A stretch of DNA of 64,000 bases. Source: Candidatus Nitrotoga sp. MKT (GTDB lineage: Bacteria; Pseudomonadota; Gammaproteobacteria; Burkholderiales; Gallionellaceae). Under the pieces are notes generated by a model, which ran no database searches, was not told the DNA's origin, and saw only the letters and a program-made list of their open reading frames with translations. Both the position numbers and the translations under genes were made by a program. The DNA lies in NCBI GenBank assembly GCA_003402345.1, contig QFXH01000006.1, positions 124,001-188,000 on the forward strand, given 5' to 3'. Positions within the stretch are counted from its first letter, which is position 1; every line of letters starts with the position of its first letter. This document shows, piece by piece, positions 21,295 through 30,337 of this stretch.

Positions 21295-23604
21295 TTAACT
21301 TGGTTTCTTCAAAGGGTGGAGGCGGCGCGTTTCCCCAGCCGTTGCCCAGTAGCTGCCGGATTTGCTGTTTCTAGGCCAGCCTGCATCACCGTCAGTCAAT
21401 GCATTCATGAGTTCCAGTACCTGCTGACCGAATCCAAGCCCATCCGCGTCAAGCAAGTCAAAGGACAGCTCATTAAAATGGCACCCAAAGACATTTCTGG
21501 CTTGAGCTATTCGCTTAAGCTCATCAATATAAGGGACCAATGGAACAGTATTGTAAACTGGTACGCCAGAAGCATCCTTTCCATTCATGACTTCCACCTT
21601 TAGTGCAGTTTTCAGCTTATTGTCCAAGGCTGGTAACAAATCACCGAGGGTACAAAGCCCCCCCGGCCTGCGAGGCACAGCACATTCATATAGTTGAGTA
21701 AGAAAATCCAGAGCTGCCTCAAGAATTACTCCTGCCTTGGAGCAGACAAGTTGAGGGTCAGGTGGTGTTTCAGCCAGCAATTGGCGTAGCCGCTCTACAT
21801 CTGGAACTGTTCGTATAATTGTTAGCCCATTCGTTGCAGACCACTTAGTCAACTCAACAAATTGACACTGGCCATTCTGGAGCCATCCCCAGCGAAGCTT
21901 TTGTTTCCAGGGACGGTAATGGGTGGTAATTACGCAGTGTCTGAACTTTGTTGCTTCATCAAAGAGCATCTCTATCAGGCGATCAACATGCGGTTCATCA
22001 ACACTACCAAGAACATCATCAAGCACGAGTATAGTTTCTGCGGGTTTCTCCATTGATGACAAAGCGAGAAAAACACACAGCCCGAGGGTATCCAAATGCG
22101 AGTCGCTGAAGTATGCCTGCGGTGGAGTTGATTGCCCGCAAAAACTGGCACCTATTTCCAATGATGCACGTTTAGCTGGATCTAACTCCAAACTGATTTT
22201 ATTTAGCCCCTCGCCTGGATGAACCTCTTCATAAAGTCGGCCAACCTCGGTGGCAATTTTAGCCAATGTGGCATCTGTGAATTGCCTGCGTTCTTCCTCG
22301 GTGATTTCAAGAGCCCGTTCTAATCTGGGTAACAGCGCATCCAGTTCTTTCTGGGCGAGGGTATTCTCTGACCATGTTTTGACTGCCCTCTTAAGAGTAC
22401 TCAGGAACTGCTTCTTGTCTAATCGAGCACTTTCGGCTTTCTTCCATTCTCCGGGGAGATTCGCTGTACTCTTTAACCAAACAGACCACTCGCTAACGTC
22501 TTCTGGGACGGCGGCAGAGGGTAGTGAAATATCAGACGGCCATGAATTATTCTTGCAGCATAGGCTAAAACTATCGGCGTCCCGCCGAGCGTTATCATGC
22601 ACAAGTTCAAGCTGCTGTGACGCACGTTGGACATCCTGTTCTTTCTTGGTCTTATTAGCAGTTGCAATGCGAAGGGCGTCAAATACGGAGATCCTTTTTT
22701 CGACTCGATCAGCAAGCCCGGTAGACTTTTCTGCGCTCTCGCAGAGTGGGCAAACTTCTGGGTTGGCATGTTTTGAGAAGTAGCTTTTTGCAGATGACAG
22801 AATACCAACAATTTCCGCTGCATCTGCCGAGACACCTGCAAGACATTGGTCGAGGGACTGCTGCGCAGCGTTAAGCGTATCCTGCGCATCATTTATGCTT
22901 TTGACGGCGTTTCCAATTTGATCGGGATGGCTTGTCAAACTCGCGTAGGCATTGCAAAGGTCGCCGATTGCCTTGATCTCAGCGTCGAATGCATTCGGGT
23001 CACGCTTGGATTCACTTTCGCCCCAAAGCAGGGGATCGGCTCCCGGCTTCCCCGCCTCTTCCCAAAATTGCTCTATTGCGTCGCGATTCTCTTGCACACG
23101 GGCAATCGCCACTTCTCGCCCTGTTTTGGTTTCACGTATCAAATCTCTAAGCGCAGTTTCTGAAGCTTCGACACCAGATACGTCAATAAATCGCTTGATG
23201 GCTGCATAACGATCCGCAGGTTTAGCTTCAATGAGCGAAAGAATCTGACTGCGCCTTAGCACTTCTACACGAGGTCGATGTTCTGGTGGTGTAACAACGA
23301 CTTCTGTCTTGCCGAAAATCGCACGACAAGTGCCCGTTGCAGTTTCCAGCGTAACCGAAACATCAGCAGGTTTTTTTCCGATGGAATGCCAATAGCGGTT
23401 TGTCTTTCCCAATCCACGACCATCCAATGAGCCGACACTACCTTTCCCAATAAACTCGAAGGCATCAGCAATGGTTGATTTACCCGTACCATTCTCTCCA
23501 TAGACAACCATCAGATTCTTGCCCTTTTCAAATGGAAGGGAAAAAGGCACTACCGATCCACGCAAGTGTTCAATTGTGAGTTTTTTGGGGGCGCTGGCAG
23601 TCAT
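21295..23604 (-). CDS. ABC/SMC-like AAA ATPase with zinc-hook CPLC; possible HEPN-like C-terminus
   Basis: VYGENGTGKSTIADAFEFI Walker A; VCPLCESAEKS; DSHLDTLGLCVFLALS signature; TILVLDDVLGSVD Walker B; C-terminal RNVFGCH. Confidence 0.85.
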   Translation of the reverse strand: MTASAPKKLTIEHLRGSVVPFSLPFEKGKNLMVVYGENGTGKSTIADAFEFIGKGSVGSLDGRGLGKTNRYWHSIGKKPADVSVTLETATGTCRAIFGKTEVVVTPPEHRPRVEVLRRSQILSLIEAKPADRYAAIKRFIDVSGVEASETALRDLIRETKTGREVAIARVQENRDAIEQFWEEAGKPGADPLLWGESESKRDPNAFDAEIKAIGDLCNAYASLTSHPDQIGNAVKSINDAQDTLNAAQQSLDQCLAGVSADAAEIVGILSSAKSYFSKHANPEVCPLCESAEKSTGLADRVEKRISVFDALRIATANKTKKEQDVQRASQQLELVHDNARRDADSFSLCCKNNSWPSDISLPSAAVPEDVSEWSVWLKSTANLPGEWKKAESARLDKKQFLSTLKRAVKTWSENTLAQKELDALLPRLERALEITEEERRQFTDATLAKIATEVGRLYEEVHPGEGLNKISLELDPAKRASLEIGASFCGQSTPPQAYFSDSHLDTLGLCVFLALSSMEKPAETILVLDDVLGSVDEPHVDRLIEMLFDEATKFRHCVITTHYRPWKQKLRWGWLQNGQCQFVELTKWSATNGLTIIRTVPDVERLRQLLAETPPDPQLVCSKAGVILEAALDFLTQLYECAVPRRPGGLCTLGDLLPALDNKLKTALKVEVMNGKDASGVPVYNTVPLVPYIDELKRIAQARNVFGCHFNELSFDLLDADGLGFGQQVLELMNALTDGDAGWPRNSKSGSYWATAGETRRLHPLKKPS

Positions 23605-23777
23605 GCTTTTGCTCCCTTTTCGGCGGCCTTTTCAATGGCAAGCCTCCAATCCTCAGGTCGCACTTTGCCATCCGCCAATTTTGTCTCCATCTTCTTGGCG
23701 TCGTCATCTGTAACAAGCTTCTCCGCAACTAGCCGCGAGAAGATTTTTTTTGCTAGCTCCATGGATGGTGTACTCAT
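23601..23777 (-). CDS. 58-aa charged small protein, unknown function
   Basis: Not in supplied ORF track. MSTPSMELAKKIFSRLVAEKLVTDDDAKKMETKLADGKVRPEDWRLAIEKAAEKGAKA*; starts next to the AIPR stop and its stop overlaps the ATPase start (ATGA). Confidence 0.75.
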   Translation of the reverse strand: MSTPSMELAKKIFSRLVAEKLVTDDDAKKMETKLADGKVRPEDWRLAIEKAAEKGAKA

Positions 23778-25565
23778 TTATCCCCTTTGTGCTGGCAATG
23801 GCGCTTGCCGTATTGCTTGCTGCTGAATATCTTGTTCTGCCAGTCGCTGCAATACACTGTTCGCAAGCGGTTGTGCATCACTGAGATTGCGGAACATAGC
23901 CAAGTACCCCTTAAATGCTTGTTGGGGCTGAGTCACTGCGTAGATAAGTTCGGAAAGCTCATTTGTGCGCTGCGAAAGTAATGTTTGATCTGCGGGGGCA
24001 AGCTCAAGTTGCGACCTATTTATGACATCGGCAGACCGTAGCGCAACGAACGCCATGATGAAATAGCGCCCGTGCCGGAAAAACATGCGCCGATGGTAGC
24101 CATTTTCAGATTGCTCAGAACCAGCAAGGATGCGGTCAATAAAACGGTATATGTGCACGGATCGGGATACACGCACACCGGATAATCCAGCAGGAAATAG
24201 CTGGCCGTACAATGCGCCCCCCTGATCCCACAACCGGCCAATTTCTTTCTTCGCTACTACCACAAAATCAATTGCATTAACCGGCTTGGGCTGTTGCATA
24301 AGTTCGGCAGATGTTCTCACCTTGAAAGCTATGCACGCCATGGCAACAGCGGCCTCTTCCAAGGTAAAAGCATCATCCCTTCTAGCGCGTGCTTCGGCTG
24401 ATGGTCGATAGAAGTAGGTGACACCCGTTACTTTAAGCTCTTGGCGCAGCCGCTCTTGATTAGGATCAAGGGCAGCGAAATCCACGCCACGAACCACGTT
24501 CTGATAGTTACGCGCAGTCGTAATTTTCTTACCGATTCCATCAGCGTCGTTTCCAATTTCAATTATGGTTATTAAAACCTTGGCCTCAGGGGATATATCC
24601 CCATCCAACGTCGCTACAGCAATTGTGCCTGCTGTCTGGGCACCGTTGACGATTGAAAGATTCTTCAGCCCGAACGCGCACTTTAAGCTATTCCCTGCCG
24701 CTTGCGTAATTGCTTCGGCCACTGCCGTAATGCCATTATTGAGATAGAAGAAATCGCCCGGGCGTGAGCGTACTGTTCGTCCAATCGCCGTATTAACGCC
24801 AACAGAACCCAGGTAGTGCCGGATATTTCGCGCGAACAAAGCCGTGCCTCGATCTTCCACGAGCTTTGACAGTGCCGCCGCACTGATCTGCCCGTAAAAT
24901 GCTTTGCGCGGGCCTGTAATGCCAGACCAGTTTTCCAAAGTAATCTGGTCGTCAACTGTTGCCAACGCTTGTTCCTCAACAAGCCATGTGTATATCTGAT
25001 CAAGCCCCTTTGTATGCCATTCCATCACAGGTGAGAAACGATTCAAATCATCCCGAAAGGCATTCAAATCATTTGTTACATGTGGGCCTACGTTATCTCC
25101 AAGAAAAGCCAGAAGTAGTTCCAGCCTTACTCCTGCCGTATCCAGTGCTTCCTCAATCTCATCAAGCCGATTGCGTATAGCCTCATTAAATTGATTAAAT
25201 TGTTTTGCTTGTAGCGCTTTAACCCCGTTTATCGTCTTCAGAATATCGGCTTGTGATGGAGCAGCACCTGTTGGTTTATATTTCGCCTGGACAAAAATTA
25301 AACGATTGCCAATGCGATCAAAATACAAGGCATCAATACCCCCATCGTTGCTACCATCCGTAATAGTTCCAACCGCCGTTATGTCATCTAAATCACACTG
25401 ACCTGCTACTGCGTAGGCTGCCAATGCGCGAGAAAGTCGATCCTGGCCGTGCTGATCTTCAGTCCAGTTTTCACGGCCCGGCTTGACAATCTTTGGGACG
25501 TATGGAAAGAACCGTGTTCGCAGCGCGGCTTCGACTTGTACGATTTTTTCATCACGGGTTGGCAT
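23778..25565 (-). CDS. AIPR (abortive infection phage resistance) family protein
   Basis: DGGIDALYFDRIGNRLIFVQAKYK, YLNNGITAVAE, LSIVNGAQTAGTI: AIPR (PF10592)-type motifs. Confidence 0.85.
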   Translation of the reverse strand: MPTRDEKIVQVEAALRTRFFPYVPKIVKPGRENWTEDQHGQDRLSRALAAYAVAGQCDLDDITAVGTITDGSNDGGIDALYFDRIGNRLIFVQAKYKPTGAAPSQADILKTINGVKALQAKQFNQFNEAIRNRLDEIEEALDTAGVRLELLLAFLGDNVGPHVTNDLNAFRDDLNRFSPVMEWHTKGLDQIYTWLVEEQALATVDDQITLENWSGITGPRKAFYGQISAAALSKLVEDRGTALFARNIRHYLGSVGVNTAIGRTVRSRPGDFFYLNNGITAVAEAITQAAGNSLKCAFGLKNLSIVNGAQTAGTIAVATLDGDISPEAKVLITIIEIGNDADGIGKKITTARNYQNVVRGVDFAALDPNQERLRQELKVTGVTYFYRPSAEARARRDDAFTLEEAAVAMACIAFKVRTSAELMQQPKPVNAIDFVVVAKKEIGRLWDQGGALYGQLFPAGLSGVRVSRSVHIYRFIDRILAGSEQSENGYHRRMFFRHGRYFIMAFVALRSADVINRSQLELAPADQTLLSQRTNELSELIYAVTQPQQAFKGYLAMFRNLSDAQPLANSVLQRLAEQDIQQQAIRQAPLPAQRG

Positions 25566-25569
25566 GGTC

Positions 25570-28425
25570 TCAACTCAACTTCCAGCGAAGGATGAACAGA
25601 ATCTGATTTGTTGTTGCTTGTTGCAGCTTTCCTTCAATCTGTGCAATCAATTCCTCGCGCTGCTTGTCCACCTGATCCTGCGCATCAAACAAAGAACGCC
25701 GCTTCAAGTTGCGCAATGCTTCGATGGCCTTAATGTTTTTTTGTCCAGCGAGTTTTTCTTCCAGCGTCAATGCGGTTGTGGCGGCACGGCGTGCTTCCTT
25801 GATCTGCCGGTCGAATTCCTTGATCTCGCGCTCCAGCCCTACCTTAAGATCATCTGACCAGCCATCCAGCTTATCAGCCTCAGCCTCGAAGAAACGCGCA
25901 TTGCGCTCCGAAATATCACGCTGAATGGCCGCTTGGCACTGCTGGGTTTGAGCATCCAGATGTGCAGTTGCCAAGCCAGGTTGAGCCAGCCCAGTCACAC
26001 TCCCCGGAAGTGTCAATAGCCGTGCTGCAACTTCTTCATCTAACATCTTGCCGTCGTCTGTTTCTGCCGCAAAAATGAGATGGTCTTCCGCTTGGTCGAG
26101 AGATTCAACACTAAGTAGCGATAGTGTCAGCCAGCCTGTCTTTCCGATGAACGCTTCCAGCAGCGTGACCTTGCCGTCGTGTTGGTCATAATCAAAATGA
26201 ATTTCCGCCGGTGGCAAGTCGCGCTTCTTTGCTTGCGCGATCAGAGCCTCGGCGAGCGGATGATTGAGGCGGTACAGATGAGCCTCGCCAGAACGGCGCG
26301 GCAATTCATATAAACCCAGAGGGATTGCGGCAGTTTGCTCCGGGAAGGGTTGAGCCTCCAGACGAAATGCGGCGTCATTCAAGAATTCAGCGCTGCCATC
26401 CAGTTCGTGCTGGGTAAGTTGCATGAGCAGGCGTTCATAGCGGTTGAGGTAAGCCTTGGAGGATTCATCTTGCACCTTGAGCTTTTCGCGCACTTCGTCG
26501 TCAAAACTTTCCAATAGATTTCGGCGGGTGCGTGTCATGGATTCATTGATTTCCAGACTCAGTTCGAGCTGGAGCTGATCGAATGCGGTCTGAATTTCAT
26601 CCTGTTTGCGGCAGCGCTGGTAGATGGCGGCGATGCGCTTCTCGAAATCAACACCCGATTCGATGGCTCCCAGCACTTCGTCGCTGGCACCGAAGACGCC
26701 TTCAAATAACTGAAACTTCTCGGCCAGCAGCTCGAAGACGCGCTGATCCGCTGCGTTTTTCCGGTTGAGGAAGTTAACGACCACCACGTCATGCTTCTGC
26801 CCGTACCGATGGCAGCGCCCGATGCGCTGTTCGATGCGCTGCGGGTTCCAGGGCAGGTCGTAATTCACTACCAGCGAACAAAACTGAAGGTTGATCCCTT
26901 CGGCCCCCGCCTCGGTGGCGATCATAATGCGCCCCTCTTCGAGGAAATAATCGACCAGCGCGGAACGCATGTCTGCGGTGCGCGAGCCACTGATACGGTC
27001 AGTGCCTTGGTGGCGCTCGAACCATTTGCTGTAGATCAGCTTGGAACGGTCGTCGGTATTGGTGCCATTGAACAGCACGATGCCTTCGGCAAAAGGACTG
27101 TCTGCCAGGAGGCGCAACAAGTAACTCTGGGTGCGGCGCGACTCGGTGAAGATGATGGCTTTTTCAGCCCCGCCAAGTTCTTTCGCCTTGGCAAAGGCAA
27201 CGCCCAGCGCCTTTAACAGTGCCTTGCCCTTGGCGTTGTGGTCTATTGAAGTGGCGAGAGCGGCGAAGGCATCAAGCTCGGCAATTTCCTGTTCGAGAGC
27301 CTTGCGGTCATCATCGGTGAGAATTTCGGCTGGATCATCGTCCGCCCATTCCTCGGCAGTTTCGTCGAGTGCCTCATAGTCCTGATCCAGTTCATCTTCA
27401 AGCGAATTTGCGGGTTCCTGCTTGCGCAGCTTGAGCTTGAGCCGATTTGAAATCGAAGTCAGCGCACCCGCGATGGCAAAAGTGGATGAGGCCAGCAACT
27501 TGCGCAGCACCAGTGTCATCAGGGAGCGCTGGCTGGCTGGAAGGGCTTGCAGGTTGTCGCGTTGCAGATATTCCGAAACGAGGTGATAGAGCCGGTCTTC
27601 GCTTTCTTCCGGGGTAAATTCTTCCACCAGTGGCAGGCGCTTGGTGTAGGGGATGTATGCAGTGACCTGTCGGCGCAGGGTGCGATGACACACGGGTTTG
27701 AGCCGCGCCTTAAGCGTCTGAAATACTTGCTCCTGATTCAGGTTGGCAAATTGCTCCCGAAAACTTTTCAGGTCGCCGAATGTATGCACATCAATAAAGC
27801 TCACCAGCCCGAATAACTCCAGCAGGGAATTCTGCAACGGTGTCGCAGTGAGTAGCAGTTTGTGTTTGCCAGCCAGTGCCAGCTTTAGTGTGTTGGCGAT
27901 GACGTTGGATGGTTTATAGACATTGCGCAGCCGGTGAGCTTCGTCGATGACAACCAAGTCCCATGGCACCGCATGGACATCGGCAGCCTTGCCTTTGGCG
28001 AACTGATAAGAGCAAATTATAATTTCGGATGACTCGAACGGGCGGAACTGCCCCTGCCTGATAGCGGCGTTATAGGACTTGGATTCAAGGATGCGGCAGG
28101 GCAGGAAGAATTTTTCGGTTAGCTCTTGATGCCACTGCTTGCGCAGGTTTGATGGCGTGATAATCAGAATGCACCGCTTGCGCTCCGCCCATTTCTGCGA
28201 AAGCACCAACCCGGCCTCAATAGTCTTGCCCAGGCCAACTTCATCAGCCAGTATCGCGCCTTTGGAAAGCGGCGAGTTAAAGGCAAATAATGCCGCATCG
28301 ACTTGGTGCGGGTTCAGGTCAACCTGTGCACTGGCTACTGCACCGGCGAGCTTTTCAGCGCTATCGGTGGGAAAGCGCCGCGTGAGTTCGTAGGCGAAAT
28401 ATTTGGCATGGAACGATGTGATCAC
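25570..28425 (-). CDS. SNF2/RapA-type DEAD/DEAH helicase
   Basis: LADEVGLGKTIEAGLVLSQ, VIDEAHRLRNVYKPS, LLLTATPLQNSLLELFGL, EQRIGRCHRYGQKHDVVVVNF. Confidence 0.92.
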   Translation of the reverse strand: MITSFHAKYFAYELTRRFPTDSAEKLAGAVASAQVDLNPHQVDAALFAFNSPLSKGAILADEVGLGKTIEAGLVLSQKWAERKRCILIITPSNLRKQWHQELTEKFFLPCRILESKSYNAAIRQGQFRPFESSEIIICSYQFAKGKAADVHAVPWDLVVIDEAHRLRNVYKPSNVIANTLKLALAGKHKLLLTATPLQNSLLELFGLVSFIDVHTFGDLKSFREQFANLNQEQVFQTLKARLKPVCHRTLRRQVTAYIPYTKRLPLVEEFTPEESEDRLYHLVSEYLQRDNLQALPASQRSLMTLVLRKLLASSTFAIAGALTSISNRLKLKLRKQEPANSLEDELDQDYEALDETAEEWADDDPAEILTDDDRKALEQEIAELDAFAALATSIDHNAKGKALLKALGVAFAKAKELGGAEKAIIFTESRRTQSYLLRLLADSPFAEGIVLFNGTNTDDRSKLIYSKWFERHQGTDRISGSRTADMRSALVDYFLEEGRIMIATEAGAEGINLQFCSLVVNYDLPWNPQRIEQRIGRCHRYGQKHDVVVVNFLNRKNAADQRVFELLAEKFQLFEGVFGASDEVLGAIESGVDFEKRIAAIYQRCRKQDEIQTAFDQLQLELSLEINESMTRTRRNLLESFDDEVREKLKVQDESSKAYLNRYERLLMQLTQHELDGSAEFLNDAAFRLEAQPFPEQTAAIPLGLYELPRRSGEAHLYRLNHPLAEALIAQAKKRDLPPAEIHFDYDQHDGKVTLLEAFIGKTGWLTLSLLSVESLDQAEDHLIFAAETDDGKMLDEEVAARLLTLPGSVTGLAQPGLATAHLDAQTQQCQAAIQRDISERNARFFEAEADKLDGWSDDLKVGLEREIKEFDRQIKEARRAATTALTLEEKLAGQKNIKAIEALRNLKRRSLFDAQDQVDKQREELIAQIEGKLQQATTNQILFILRWKLS

Positions 28426-28635
28426 TTGCTAGAACCAACAGTCATATTTTTCTTGTTCATATTCAGCCTGAATTGCCTTGATAGAATTCAATGCTTTTAA
28501 GTTGGGCGGTAATGTACTGTAATGTCCGGCATAATCCAAATATTCAATGCAATGAAATCCAAAAATGGAGAAATAGGAATTGCATTGCTTGGGCTGCGCG
28601 AATAGTGAACCATTGGAAATGAGCTAAGGTGGGAT

Positions 28636-29634
28636 ATGTGGTTTTACAATCAATCTAAAAAATTCGACCCTCTATCAGGCAAGGTGCCTTATCGTTCAAT
28701 TAAAGGTCTTCCTTCAATCGCCGAAAGGGCCAGAGCGCTTCTAGGCTCTCGAGATTCAAAGCAAATTTATTCGGTGGCAGAGTTTACAGATTGGCTACTG
28801 GAGGATAATTTCAGGTTATTGAAAAACCAAGCCGTCCTGAGTCTGAAAGCTAAAATTGGAGAGGATGAATTTAATAGATGTTATGAGTGGATAGATGGCA
28901 TTTGTGACGATGGGTACTGGATTGAAAAAGAAACCGAAGAGTATGATCTAGGCATACCTAGGCCACATAATACCAATGAAGTAGATGCACTTAAATTATG
29001 CCAACATCGATGGGGGGAAATTGATGCGCCTGATTATCCCAATGTTAAGCCATACGAGGCATTTGCTATTTTGTCTCTTTGCTTCGTTGAGGATGCAATA
29101 GACCAGTTCCAGCGCAGCTCAATCAACTCAGATTTTGAAAGTTTATCTCTAGCCTTGCATACGATGCTTGATGGAATAGATACTCAGGTTTCAGAAGCGA
29201 GTATTAAATCTGGACTACCGACAGATATCTATTTGCCTGTTTATCTTAATTACAATGTGAATTGTGCTATTGCATCCGCGATGAGTGCAATGGATGCGGT
29301 TTGTTATGCCGAGTCCTTGCACGAAATAACTAACCTACAAAATGAACACACCTTGAACATTGCCAAAGCTCAGGAAGACATCAACAATAATGAAGCAGAA
29401 CAACGTTCCCATCGGCAAAGGAAACTAAACATCGCGCGGCATCGAAAAACCAACGAGGCAAAGTCAAAAGCTATCCAGGAATGGGAGAAAGATAAGTCAA
29501 AATTCATTAGCGCAGCAAAGTATGGGCGGTATCTTTCAGAATGGTTGAAAGAGCAAAACTACCTGTATGAGCCAGGAACGGTTACAGATTGGATTCGAAC
29601 CCACGCAAAGCAAATTGGAGTGCGTTTGAGATAG
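28636..29634 (+). CDS. hypothetical protein, coiled-coil C-terminal region
   Basis: 332-aa ORF, divergent from the defence operon; no family recognised. Confidence 0.6.
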   Translation: MWFYNQSKKFDPLSGKVPYRSIKGLPSIAERARALLGSRDSKQIYSVAEFTDWLLEDNFRLLKNQAVLSLKAKIGEDEFNRCYEWIDGICDDGYWIEKETEEYDLGIPRPHNTNEVDALKLCQHRWGEIDAPDYPNVKPYEAFAILSLCFVEDAIDQFQRSSINSDFESLSLALHTMLDGIDTQVSEASIKSGLPTDIYLPVYLNYNVNCAIASAMSAMDAVCYAESLHEITNLQNEHTLNIAKAQEDINNNEAEQRSHRQRKLNIARHRKTNEAKSKAIQEWEKDKSKFISAAKYGRYLSEWLKEQNYLYEPGTVTDWIRTHAKQIGVRLR

Positions 29635-29760
29635 GCGGTCTCCGCCGGAGACTGCATGGCGCCCAACGCACAATGTGCAGTGTCTGCCGGACAGGCCTTT
29701 CGGCAGTATATTGAGCAATTTAGGATGGCACCGTCATAACTCGGACGGGAGCAACCCACC

Positions 29761-29976
29761 ATGTACAAACTACCTGAAACAGGTTTTCTTCGCCTCACCC
29801 AAATCATCGGTAACCCTAAAGCCGTACCGCCAATCCCAGCAGTAATTCCTGTAAGTAAATCCACTTGGTGGGAGGGTGTTAAGTCTGGTCGCTACCCACA
29901 ACCAGTGCGTACATTGGGACTACGCATCACCGCTTGGCGAGTGGAAGATATTCGCACTCTGATCGAAGCCGCGTAA
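29761..29976 (+). CDS. AlpA-family phage/satellite regulator
   Basis: LRLTQIIG...IPVSKSTWWEGVKSGRYPQPVRTLGLRITAWRVEDIRTLI. Confidence 0.85.
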   Translation: MYKLPETGFLRLTQIIGNPKAVPPIPAVIPVSKSTWWEGVKSGRYPQPVRTLGLRITAWRVEDIRTLIEAA

Positions 29977-29986
29977 AGGGGCTGCC

Positions 29987-30337
29987 ATGAACTCCGCCTT
30001 TCAATCAGCAGGTAGACTAATGTCATCAATCGGTTTGCGGATAGCAGCCGGCAATACTCGCAAACAATCCAAATTCAAACGCTCAAACCTGCCTTCGCCG
30101 GAGTCGTTTTGGGCAGCGCACGGAATCACGCTCAAAGCAAAAAAGCGCTGGGTGATGGCCAAGTGCATTTTTCATGACGATCATCACGCCAGCCTGGGAA
30201 TCAACACGGAAACAGGTGGTTTCTTTTGCCATGCGTGCGTAGCGAAGGGGGGCGATATTTTGTCCGCATATCAGTTGCTTGTTGGCTGTGATTTCGTGAC
30301 GGCAGCCAAAGCGCTCGGCGCATGGGAGGAAAAATAA
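29987..30337 (+). CDS. CHC2 zinc-finger protein (primase-like)
   Basis: AKCIFHDDHHASLGINTETGGFFCHACVAKGGDILSAYQ; TAATG overlap with next gene. Confidence 0.8.
   Translation: MNSAFQSAGRLMSSIGLRIAAGNTRKQSKFKRSNLPSPESFWAAHGITLKAKKRWVMAKCIFHDDHHASLGINTETGGFFCHACVAKGGDILSAYQLLVGCDFVTAAKALGAWEEK

Noticed and set aside
15200-28425. Assignment of the operon to DISARM or BREX
   Set aside because: SNF2 helicase plus methylase is suggestive, but no DUF1998/DrmB, DrmA, PLD-type DrmC, PglZ or BrxC protein is seen.
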